64,000 nt of DNA from Micropterix aruncella (taxonomy: Eukaryota; Arthropoda; Insecta; Lepidoptera; Micropterigidae): contig OX155967.1 in the NCBI GenBank assembly GCA_944548615.1, positions 24,953,898 to 25,017,897 of the forward strand, written 5' to 3'. The translations under genes and the position numbers were made by a program. How positions within the stretch are numbered: position 1 is the first letter of the stretch; each line of letters opens with the position of its first letter. The notes below the pieces were generated by a model. The model ran no database searches, had not been told where the DNA came from, and saw only the letters and a program-made list of their open reading frames with translations. This document shows positions 11,304 to 21,109 of this stretch, piece after piece.

Positions 11304-12001
11304 GGGCTCGATTGCGTTTCTTCCTGAACTAAAATCGGAAATTAGTACATGTGATCGAGACAGGGCAATACGCTAGAGCGGAGTGTGAGATGACCGGTTG
11401 TCACTTTTTCGCATTAAAACTGCCAGCCAAGGTCAAATCTTACACTGCATGAAATACGCTTGAATTTATTCGGACGATCGGTCTGCCACTGCTCGGGGAG
11501 CCTCAGGGTGGGAGCGAGGGAGGGGGGGAGCTTGTTAAGCCGCTGGGGGCACACAGATTGACGCTATTTGCAGTTGATACTAAATCATTCAACCGGCTAA
11601 TAGTAATTTCACTCAAAGCATGCGAACAGGTCTGGCGAATTGTTTTTTTTTTAGAGGGTAGATTGAAGTTTCCAGAATGGGCAAGAAAATGCAGTAATTG
11701 AACTAGTTTCTGTTTTTATTTTTAAACTTGGTCCCCTTCCAGGGCGGTAACACTTTTACAAGCAGTACTCTTTTAGTCCCTCAGATTAATACAATTTGGG
11801 GAACTCTCCGAGCCAAGTCTATGTTTAGGAACAAAAAGATGTTGCACGGGGTCAAGTCTGGAGAGTATAAATTCGGCAGGTAGTGGCAGGTAGTATTTAT
11901 CGACGATCGTTCGTTTCATATTTCCGCTCTAACATATTGCTCTGTCTCTTTCGCTCGGAATAATTTTAGTTTTAGTTCACAAAGAAACGCAATCGGGGCC
12001 C
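11304..12001. mobile_element. Short TIR element (copy 2), interrupted
   Basis: Ends GGGCTCGATTGCGTTTCTT and AAGAAACGCAATCGGGGCC are inverted, as in the copy at 224-4995 but in opposite orientation. A block of about 395 bp (11478-11873), including part of a mariner, separates AATTTATTCGGAC from GAGTATAAATTCGGC. In copy 1 those two segments are adjacent. Confidence 0.75.
11478..11873. mobile_element. Chimeric block: unknown repeat joined to a mariner end
   Basis: Matches 19727-20125 throughout. The first 170 bp (GATCGGTCTGCCACT, CTCGGGGAGCCTCAGG) lie outside the mariner inverted repeat. The rest (from 11651) is the mariner left end, continuing to AAGATGTTGCACGG. Both copies cross the same junction, so flank and mariner moved or were duplicated together. 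The mariner part stops after about 220 bp here. Confidence 0.75.
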
Positions 12002-12418
12002 TAAGTGTACTTAATAGTTTGTAACGTATTCAAAAAAATCATACAATTTCTCCAACACCTTTCAAGTTTCTGCTTTCACTTCGCTTTATCCTAGGCTTGC
12101 GCACGACAATAAACAACGGTGTTTATATTTACTAGCTTCAGTGCTATATTTATGTTTTTGTGTTGCATGTCACTTTCTTGCAGGAGGGTGGGTTCTCAAA
12201 AGTAGCCCGCGGTAGTGCCGTTTAAATGTCGCTCTTACGCCCTAATCCAGTGGCTGAATTAAACTGGTAACATTTGGAAAACGAAACACAATATCGCCTC
12301 TTTTTAAATGGCAAGGATACGATAATTTGCCTATAATCAATTTATAGAACCGCATTTTTAGGCAGACCCTTTTCAGTTGAAAACTTTTCAACTTTCGGTA
12401 CTAACTGGTCACTAATAT

Positions 12419-13150
12419 TAAATAAATAGCATGACCTCGCAAATGCCGTCACCCGGAACGGCTTCACTGTTCACCTTCACGCGGTGGAAGTCGGCGCTCG
12501 TGGCCTGCAAGCTAAATCTTTGTTTCACCTTTTTAACCCCTCGAGGCCCGCGGTTTGAATTTTAATGTGTGCCTTACGGCCCGCAAGAAATTCGCGAGTC
12601 TCAAAAAAAAGATGGCGTTTCAGAAAAAAAACGATTACTCCGAAACTGTCACACCGATTGTCTAAAAAAGACCTGTTTTATGTTCCTATTGAAATTTGCT
12701 ATTAGATATTTGTAACGTCGTTATGTAAAGCAATAAAGATTATTCATAATTATTAGTCAAAGTTGTACTAACATAATTAGCGGTCGGCCTCGCCTGGCCA
12801 TTTCGGGCCGTCTGGGGTTCGACGGTAAATATCAATTCTGGACGTTTCGGGCCGTCTGGTACGCGAGGGGTTAAATATCTTGGTCTCTCCAGGAAAATAA
12901 TCAACTCCTTTCTAGAAAAATTATCTAAAACCGCGATCTCTGCATCTCAAATTCTATGGCTTCGAAGGGGGAGTGAATGGGTGGTAAGGTGAACGCTCAC
13001 ATGTGGCAAGACAGCTGTCCTAAACCTACCACCGCCGGTCGTAAGTCCGGAATCCACCCTTCACCTCCCAGAAGTGTAATAATTATATATGATGGGCCCG
13101 ATTTTTGGTCGGTGAATTCCATGGCAGCTCCGTTTGTATTTTATTTATTC
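12419..13150 (+). mobile_element. 3' end of the RLE-type retrotransposon, interrupted by a TTAA element
   Basis: Closely matches 38305-38705 (end of the endonuclease domain plus 3' UTR), from AAATGCCGTCACCCGGAACG to CCATGGCAGCTCCGTTTGT. It is 5'-truncated inside the endonuclease region, carries a TAG near its start, and is split at CACCTTTTTAA by the family C element at 12533-12874. It is a dead copy. Confidence 0.9.
12533..12874 (+). mobile_element. TTAA element family C, copy 1 (342 bp)
   Basis: TTAACCCCTCGAGGCCCGCGG at the left and GGTACGCGAGGGGTTAA at the right. TTCGGGCCGTCTGG occurs twice in the last 80 bp. It is inserted at the TTAA of the retrotransposon tail. The uninterrupted target is visible at 38417-38440 and 40914-40935, which confirms the TTAA duplication. 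The other copy is at 30786-31127, with only a few differences. Confidence 0.92.
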
Positions 13151-13329
13151 GGCAAAGAGTTCACAAGATATCTAAGACTTTTTTTGGAATCTATAAAAAA
13201 CTGATACCACATTTCGGTATCGACTTCTTCTTTTGACAACTTTTTTTCTTCGACTTTTCCTATTTTTTCGTTTTGGATAACCCGGGTTTCGGATAACCCG
13301 AGTTCGGTTAACCAGGGTTCCACTGTAAT

Positions 13330-13994
13330 TTTGTTTAAAATATCCTTATTTGCATCTTGTAAATTTTAAAAATATTACCTAGCTACATATATTTATTTAT
13401 TCTTTACCTGAACTAAAATTACATTATTATATTTCACAAAGGTTTTTAAGCTTATTTTGACAAAAAAAAAATTTAAAATTCATATTGGACAACTACAATA
13501 TTCACTGATATTAATAAGCATGGGAAATAGTACCTTTTTTTTTTGTTTTACCGTGTATTTTTACTACAAATAATTGTTTTTGACACTGGCTAGCCAAAAA
13601 AATTATATGAAGGCTAGGTTTCAAAAACCAGTGATCAGCAGTGTCAAAATACATGAAATTTACCCTTTTTAGGATTAAGTAACTAACTGTTGGATCCTAA
13701 AGATAGCAACATTCTTCTGAAATAGTATATTTACATAATCGGGCGTATATATTTAAATAAATTACTTAAGTGAAGCATATGGAAACAAAGGTAGGAACCC
13801 TACCAAATGGCGTAAAACAGGTGTTATTAAATAATAGCAAGATAGTAAAACTTTACAAAACCATACAAAAATGATATCGAAACATCGTTACTAAAAACTA
13901 TCATCCTTTTAGAAACTATCAAGGCACAGTACAAGCAAATTCTTGAAACACTTAACTTACCATATTAGCGTACACATTAACTAAGTAGCAATAA
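13330..13994. other. No gene recognised
   Basis: AT-rich intergenic sequence with homopolymer runs. No coding signal or shared repeat was detected. Confidence 0.5.
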
Positions 13995-14290
13995 GTGAAA
14001 CAGAAGTTCTTGGGTGGCTCTTCAGCTGCTGCGTCATTGTTGCCCTTATGTCCTCCACGTTCCCTAAATGCTGCTTCCGACGCACCATTTTGTATTTTGG
14101 GAAAGGGAAGAAATCGCAAGGAGTCAGATCTGGTGAATCGGATAGGTTGTCACGTAATCGAGCTTTGGGTCAACAAGTCACATATAAGCGACGTGTGGGC
14201 AGGAGCATTATCATGGTGGGAGATCGACCGCTCTCCTGATGCCAAATTCTATCAAATGTGGGCCACTGGAGCTTGGAGACGTCTGAGAAC
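13995..14290 (-). pseudogene. Mariner transposase fragment
   Basis: The minus strand encodes HHDNAPAHTSLICDLL and, after a frame change, SPDLTPCDFFPFPK. These are the second and third catalytic segments of mariner DD34D transposases. Frameshifts and stops separate them, and no inverted repeats were found. The frame seen on the plus strand is its shadow. Confidence 0.8.
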
Positions 14291-14321
14291 TCGGATGTAG
14301 ATTTTCCACTGTCTGGCCAAA

Positions 14322-14340
14322 GGGGGGGGGGGGGGGGGGG
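14322..14340. repeat. Homopolymer of 19 G
   Basis: An uninterrupted G run next to the mariner fragment. Its length may be unreliable in the assembly. Confidence 0.9.
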
Positions 14341-16261
14341 CAATCGTACAGTGTGGGACTGAGCTAAATTTATTTATGTGGTAATTTACAATTATCTACA
14401 GTAAATTTATTTTTTTTTATTAATTTATAGAAATGCGCATTTTTTAAAACTACAGTACATTACGTAATATCATTAGAGGCTCCGTTGTAAATAGTAGCTA
14501 AAAAGAGAGTACCGCAGCCCAGTCCTTCTTTAGATCAACGCCGTCTAACTAGGCCTAGGCCGTATTAAGGCAAGCGTACGAAGAAAATAGTGGCTTGTGC
14601 ATACTTCAAACTACATATGTTAAAAGAGAAAAAAAATATAAAAAAGATAGTATCTAATAATATTACGAATTAAGGACAATAAACAATGTATGTACAAATT
14701 AATCATTACTTTAAAAACTAGGTCATTGATACGTCAATGCGTCTGTCAGTCTGCAAATAATATTTGTAAAGTACCTATCATAAAACACAATAAAATTAAT
14801 TTCAATAGCACGAAAAAGGTAAATAATAAATAGGAATTGCAATAAAGAGTGAAATAATGAAACTGAAATAATTATGGATGGAAAAAGGAATTATAATAAA
14901 GTGAAAAAATCAAATTGAAATGGTCAGATGATTATCAAATTGAAATAGTCAATTATACATAAAATGTGCATGTTACTAGTTATAATATAATTTTGAATGT
15001 AATCGAATTAAAATGAATAAAAATAATAAAGACCCACCAACAGCGATAAAAAAAAAATTACATACACAATTACAATGTCATAGCCAAGAATCCAATAGCA
15101 AAAAACTGATATGCTATGCCAGAAACTGTTGCCAGTGATCCTATTTTAATGTCGCCTAACTAGGCAGTAGCCTGTTCTAACCGGCGTTCGGTCTCCCCAC
15201 CAGACATTAGTGCTGTGACATCACCCGCCCGGTGCTACTCGACAGTAATAGGTATGTACACTAACGAAAGAATGAGTTTACTACGAACGCCGGTCCCCGC
15301 ACCTCAGTCACCGCTTACATTTAGCTTAGTCCCCAACAGTAGGTGGGCATCATCAATGAGTGAAAGTTTCATAGTGAAGGAAGGTACAAAATGGGTTAAC
15401 CTTTAGAAACCCAGCCATTGGAATGAAACTCACGAAGGCGTGTTTTCCTCGAGAATTTGGTGGCGAATATAATGCTGGCTTATTCAATGAAGGCGGCTTT
15501 TACCGCATATAATTGCATAAATACGGCAAACAGCCGCCTGCGAATTGTCACAAGAGTAAAACCACCGATCGGTGGGATCAGCATTCCAGTGGTTAAGCAC
15601 AGAGCGAACGATAGAACCAACTGACCAGTAGAGCGCTCGTACTCGGTCTGAGCTAGGTCGGGATCGCATAGAACGAGGAAAACCAACAGAGCGCCTCTCC
15701 GGTTCGCTTCACCCCTTTTACCAGCTTTGTATAATAACTTTTCTAACAAACCTTGCACATAGGTAAAACAAGAATTGACTTCTTTTCAGGTGCTACACTA
15801 CTATTAATCTTATCCAGTACTTCAATCAGGATCACACAAGCTCATTTTCATCCATTCTTCTCAAGTCAAGGAAGATGTTAACCTTTTGCATACCGACCTG
15901 GTCATACTCATGGTCATGGGGGTCGACTTCGACCTGGTCATATTTAGGTGCACCGTGCTTTTCGGTACTGATTTAAACTTTTCAATAATCTGCATATTTT
16001 GGATAGTGCATACTTTCAGGTGCCTGTGTAATTTGTTTTGAAGAATATGTCCAAAAAATTAATTTTCACTAATTTAGTATGCGATATTAATATGAGAATT
16101 AGCGTGGATGGTGTTTTGTTTTTTAACTGTGAAATGGCATTTTTGAAACTAATTAAAAGGCAATTATCTGATTCCTCTAAACAAGCGGGAAGAAAAGAAA
16201 GGCGAAAATTAAATATATAAAACCCCATACATTCAGTGGTTTGATATAATTTGAATATTTA
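14341..16261. other. Mostly unassigned; possible non-LTR remnants
   Basis: Words around CTAACTAGGC (14545 and 15155) recur inverted at 50030-50040 at the 3' end of a non-LTR element, so part of this stretch may be old minus-strand retrotransposon UTR. A 92-codon minus frame at 15480-15758 has two hydrophobic segments but no recognisable family, and I do not call it a gene. A TTAACC end at about 15879 is followed by repeated GACCTGGTCAT words, possibly another decayed TTAA element. Confidence 0.4.
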
Positions 16262-16506
16262 TTAACCCTTCAGGCCTCGGCCCCTCAGCCGATTGACAAG
16301 TTGATGTCTCAAAAAAATTTAGTAAAAATTAGTAAAAAAAATTATTATGACACTCTCACCAAAACATTAATTACTGTCAAACCACTGTACCCATAATTTA
16401 AAAAAAAAACATACTAACATAATAAAATAAAACAAATTAAATTAAAACGCTGTCACGCTGAATCGTGTTGTGGCCGATATCGGTCAATTGGGGCTCTAGG
16501 GGTTAT
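16262..16506 (-). mobile_element. TTAA element family A, copy 3 (inverted)
   Basis: Reads TTAACCCTTCAGGCCTCGG at the left and GGCCGATATCGG...CTCTAGGGGTTAT at the right, the reverse of copies 1 and 2. The right-hand TTAA has decayed to TTAT. Confidence 0.8.
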
Positions 16507-16599
16507 AATGCCTTTTTTATGTTGTTTGTTTATGCCTTTGTTTGTGTTTATTAAAATGCCTTAAATGTTTTTGTTTCTTAAAATGTGCATTAAAGAATC

Positions 16600-18830
16600 T
16601 CTATCTATCTATAACCTTTCAATATACACTTCCAGACCTCTGTAACCTCGATTGTTTGACCTATTCAGAGGATAGTTCACGTCTAGACATGTCCCGTCTA
16701 GATATATTTCAAATGCACAGCTAGACATATTCCAGCTGGCTGCAAGGTGGCCTTAGATCAAGGACGGTACACTTACCGCAATGACAAAGTCCTTGCTATT
16801 ATTCGCGAGGTTATTAGTCTCTCAGTGGCTCGTGCCAACGAGGATCGATTTGGTCTTTAAGCTGTATAAATCCCCTGAAAGTCTCGGATACACAGTCCTC
16901 CATCCAGATACAACTCTTAACCCGCTCGGCACTTAACATCCCTTGCGGGATATGTATGGCGGCCGGCTGAAATCCAAACTATCCCATACGGGATATCGCG
17001 CTCGCCGCTCAAGAAAATGTCGTTTAAATTTCGAAATGCGATTGTATATTCTATCGAATGATGCCATAATATAGCCAAATATGCAACACTATGAAATTGC
17101 TCGATTGCCGCATGCGATGTTAGAAATATGAATTACTACATCCCTTACAAAATCGGTGACCTCATTTCTGACAACAGTCGCGAACTGCCCACCGCTGGCG
17201 GCGTATAATTCCGCGATGTGTTTGTGTTGTGAATTGTTTTGTGTATATAAGTGAAGTGTATACCGGATAAAAGTAAGTAATTTCCATTTTTAAGTAGTTT
17301 AGGCCTTAGGATTAAACAATTTACACAGCCCATTTGCTGTTTTTCACGAATTTTCGAAGAAAACACTTTGGCGAAACCAAACGGCGAGCGAAATATGGCC
17401 GTATTTATTTTGTAATGTTTGTGAAATATTCCGTTATATCGCGAAACATGACGTAATGTCGCTTTAATTTACTAATAAAATAGGTATTGCTTCATTTACA
17501 TCCTAAGTTATCACATAATTAGGCGTATTTTGAACATTATATGTTGTTTTCTAATATGGCTCCCGAAAATGAAACTTGTTTTGATAATTACTATGAGAGA
17601 AAAAAGTGCGATTTTCCGTAGTTTTTCGATGAAATGTGACTCTTTGGAGTATAGTAATTAGTTATTAGACATATAATAAGTCTATGATAAGACAATATAA
17701 TTGAAAAAATCTAACGAATTTTATATTATGGGCATTCAAAGTTTATTATTAGGTTCGGAAGTCGGAAACTCTCAAAACTTTAGATTTTTCTATAATATCA
17801 GACAAAGCTCAAAGTTCTGGTGTGATTTCTAAGAAGAAGTGATGTAGTAATAAAGTTATTTTGAAAGAATTTCATATAAAAAAATACCATAAGTAGTCAC
17901 AAATTAAAAATTAAAAAAATTTTTTTTTACGAGAATACATACAATTTTTCTTGGCTGAATAAATAAATATTTTTTCCGTATTTTTGTATGCAAATAAGTA
18001 AAAAAAAAATATCGTTTTGGTAAAGCATTTAATAAAGAACATAACTGTATTTCCAATTTTTGATATTTACAAAAACTGTATTTACAAAAAAATCGAAATG
18101 ATTTTATAGGCGAGTTTTTTCAGTTTGCCAATTTTGTAATATTTATTCATTATTATCTTAATTGTTTTACGAGATAAGGTTATAATGTTTTATATGTCAA
18201 ATTTCAATGCGATCATTTTTCTATTTATATTTTTTTTAATCCGATTAGTGGTTTATAAGTTATGATCGTTTTTCTCAAGGCCGTTGACTCGCGTCGATTT
18301 TTTGCACGAATATGTCGCGCGCAAAAGTGATAGGTGAGTTTTTACCTCGCAACGTGAGGGGTTAACTCCCTATCTCGAAATGTGACCCTTATTGCAGAAT
18401 TAACTGTTCCACAGGAAACAAACATCATAAAGGAGTACAAATTAAATGAATAGCATGATCTGGCAAATGCAGTCACTCAGAACGGCTTCACTGTTCACCT
18501 TCACACGGTGGAAGTTATAGCTTGTGGCCCGCCAGCCAAATCTCTTGTCACCTCTTTAAAAATCTTGGTCTCTACAGGAAAATAATCGACTCCTTCCTGG
18601 AAAACTTTCTGAAACCGCACATTATGCATCCCAAATTCTATGGCTTCGAAAGGGAAGTGTGGTAAGGTGGACGCTCACATGTGGCAAGACACTGCTGTCC
18701 TCAACCTACCACAGCCGGTTGTTAGTCTAGAGTCCACTGGTCACTCCACAGAAGTGTAATAGTAGTATTGATGGGTCCGATTCCATTCGGTGAACATGGC
18801 ATTTTCATTTGCATTTTATTATGGAAAACA
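16600..18830 (+). mobile_element. RLE-type retrotransposon copy, split by a 1.45-kb TTAA element
   Basis: 16600-16916 and 18366-18830 together match the region from the zinc-knuckle through the 3' UTR of the copy at 37.8-38.7 kb. Both halves carry stops and indels, including loss of most of the segment between the zinc knuckle and GFPES-like region. The gap is the family D element at 16917-18365. It ends with a CATTTGCATTTTATT variant of the usual 3' terminus. Confidence 0.85.
16917..18365. mobile_element. TTAA element family D, copy 1 (1449 bp)
   Basis: TTAACCCGCTCGGCACTTAAC at the left and AACGTGAGGGGTTAA at the right, with TTAA at both edges. No frame exceeds about 75 codons. From about 17230 to the right end it is almost identical to 32690-33815, while the leftmost 300 bp differ more. 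The right-hand 230 bp, read inverted, contain the core shared with families B, C and F (about 18134-18268). Confidence 0.88.
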
Positions 18831-18839
18831 ATTTTACTT

Positions 18840-19720
18840 GCCATTCTCCTAATAAAGATACCAAATTAATTGTCAAGAAAATGAGGATTTTTTTCATTTC
18901 AAGCGATATAATCCGTTTGAATAAACAACGATGACTAACCATAAACACTAGAAAGTAAATATGATCCAAAATGTTAAGAATAATGAATAGTGTAAATCTG
19001 TACTCCAATGCACGGTGAGTCTAATAATATGGTCAGGTACCGTATTCTTCGAAATAAGGATCTCATTACTCCTCACGCTGTTGAGAATTCGCAAGGCAGG
19101 ACATGTTATTTCCTCACTGTCTGTTATCTTGAATTCCGTGGCCATTCCATGCGTCAGACATGCTCAAGTTTGAAGTTCATTAGCACCGATTTAATCTCGC
19201 ATGTTTAGCATCCCTTTCAGCTGAACTCAGTCCATTATTATAGAATCCTCCATTGTATTCACATTTTGATCGTATTTATATTTGAGCACATCTACATCTT
19301 CTGTGTGAGTTCCACGGTTTATATAAAAGGGTTTTTCATTGTAGTGGCTCCCATGTATTTCAGAGCTATACCTCCAAATACAAAGTGTGTTCAAAAAGTA
19401 TCAAACCTTTTCTGCATAAACTATTGCAGCAACTGAAAATAGGCAGGAGACTTTTGTGCATATGGGTTATTAACACCTGCAAAAAGAATCATTAGCTGGT
19501 GTGAGCCAGTCTGTGACTAATTAACCCCTGGGATGCCAAAAACGCCAATCGGTGGTTGCGGTGGGTAACAGATCTGCGCGTAGCCATTTTGGCCAGCCTC
19601 CATATATATTATATCAATATATGATATACATGACTAACAAGATTAGTTAACAAGAGACAAGCTGGCTTCCCAGACATTAAGGTTGTATTTTGAATCACTC
19701 TCTTGCCAATTTGGAACTTT
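18840..19720. other. No gene recognised; one possible TTAA element end
   Basis: A TTAACCCCTGGGATGCCA end at 19522 resembles TTAATCTCTGGGATGCCA at 45729. Both are followed by an inverted CCACC/GGTGG pair, suggesting another small family whose second ends I could not find. Confidence 0.4.
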
Positions 19721-19921
19721 TGAATGATCGGTCTGCCACTACTCGGGGAGCCTCAGGGATCCCTCCCCGAGGGGGGGGAGGGGGGAAGGGGGGCTTGTTA
19801 AGCCGCTGCGGGCACACAGAATGACACCATTTGCAGCTGATACTAAATCACATTCAACTGGCTAAAAGTGATTTCACTCAAAGCGTGTGAACAGGTCCGG
19901 TGAATTGTTTTTTTTTTTTAA

Positions 19922-21108
19922 AGGGTAGATTGAAAAGTTTCCGGAATGGGCAAGAAAATGCAATAATTGAACAAGTTTTTCTTTTTAATTTTAAACAGTC
20001 CCCTTCCAGGGCGGTACACTTTTATCAGCGGTACTCTTTTAGGACCTCAGAATAATACAATTTGGGGAACTCTCCGAGTCAAGTCTTCATGTTAAGGAAC
20101 AAAAAGATGTTGCACGGTCAAGTCTGGAGAGTACGGGGTATGTGGCGCCACCTTGTAGCCCAATTCAACCAATTTGGCCGTGGCGATTTGGGATGAATGG
20201 GCCAGAGCGTTGTCATGGTGGCAGAGCTTTTTTTCCGCTTCAAACGAGGTCGTTTCTCCTTCAATACACTGTTGAATCACTGTAGTATTACCCCGTGATC
20301 GTTCTTCCCGTCTGCAAAAAGTCGATGTGGATCGCACCTTGCGAATCCCGAAAATCGGTGGCCATGACCTTTCCGGCCGATAGGACCGTCTTTGGCTTCT
20401 TCGGAGCAGATTCGCCTGGAGAAGTCCACCGTTTCGACTGCCGCTTGGTCTCTGGTTTGTAGTGGTGGATCCATGTTTTGTCCACGATTACAAATCGGCA
20501 TAAAAACTCAGTTGGATTACGCTTCAACATGGCCAAACACTCCTTCGAAGTGGTCACACAATTTTGCTTGTCCACAGCCAGCAACTGCAGCACACATCGC
20601 ACCAACAGCTTTCCCGTGCCCAAATGTTTGTGCACGATATTTTGCACACGTTCATATGAGATGCCCGTGGCCTCTACTATTTCACGCAACTTCACTCGAC
20701 GATCGGCTAACACGAGATCATGGACCTTGACCATTTCATCATTTGTGGCTGTTTTTGGACGTCCACTGAGTGGTTCATCCTTGGTGCTCGTACAGCAACG
20801 TTTGAACTTGCTCACCCAGAAACTGATAGTTGAAAATGAAGGGGTGGGAGGGGCCATCACTTTCTGTAAAATATTTCGTATCTCCGTCGCTGTTTTCCTA
20901 TCCATCCAAAAATGTTTTATCGTTGCATGAAATTCGATTTTCGAAGTGCCTGACTTGCTTCACAAAACTGCCTGGTAAACAAGAACTGCGCGACGTATCT
21001 GTCTGAAAATTTGACAACCTAAAATAGGTTGGTATTGCCAACCATCACAACCATTTCGCAAAACGCGCGCCATCTCTTGCCCATTCTGGAAACTTTACAA
21101 TCTACCCT
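19922..21108 (-). mobile_element. Mariner element, inverted repeats present, transposase broken
   Basis: AGGGTAGATTGAAAAGTTTCC at the left and its inverse at the right (21075-21108) form imperfect inverted repeats of about 33 bp. Length is about 1.19 kb, against about 1.3 kb for a typical full mariner. It encodes the transposase described separately. The sequence beyond the left repeat is shared with the block at 11.5 kb. A clean TA duplication is not visible on the right side. Confidence 0.88.
20092..20905 (-). pseudogene. Mariner transposase, frameshifted
   Basis: The N-terminal frame (20905 down to about 20288, start MDRKTATEIR) contains the helix-turn-helix region with SGRPKTATNDEMV and the first catalytic segment VDKTWIHHYKPETKRQ, with aspartate in VDKT. 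After a frame change near 20300 the second segment follows (CHHDNALAHSSQIATAKLVE), then PYSPDL. All three DD34D segments are recognisable. The usual segment after SPDLAPSD-F-LFP is missing and the frame ends early. In intact family members the protein cuts and joins DNA at TA sites. This copy needs a frameshift to be read through and lacks about 50-60 C-terminal residues, so it is almost certainly inactive. The subfamily is not resolved. Confidence 0.9.
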
Positions 21109-21109
21109 C

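Larger units (their letters stand above)
10775..13325. mobile_element. Tigger/pogo-like element with TA duplication, heavily invaded
   Basis: The left end CAGTACAACCCTGGTTAAC and the right end (read inverted) CAGTGGAACCCTGGTTAACC match, with TA immediately outside both (10773-10774 and 13326-13327). That structure fits Tc1/mariner-superfamily Tigger elements. No Tigger transposase remains. The interior holds a family B TTAA element, a TIR element carrying a mariner chimera, and a retrotransposon tail that itself contains a family C TTAA element, so this is the outermost shell of a nest. Confidence 0.75.

Noticed and set aside
15480..15758. 92-codon minus frame with hydrophobic segments
   Set aside because: Could be a small membrane protein, but there is no family match, splice context or repeat evidence. 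Overlapping frame on the same strand suggests chance.
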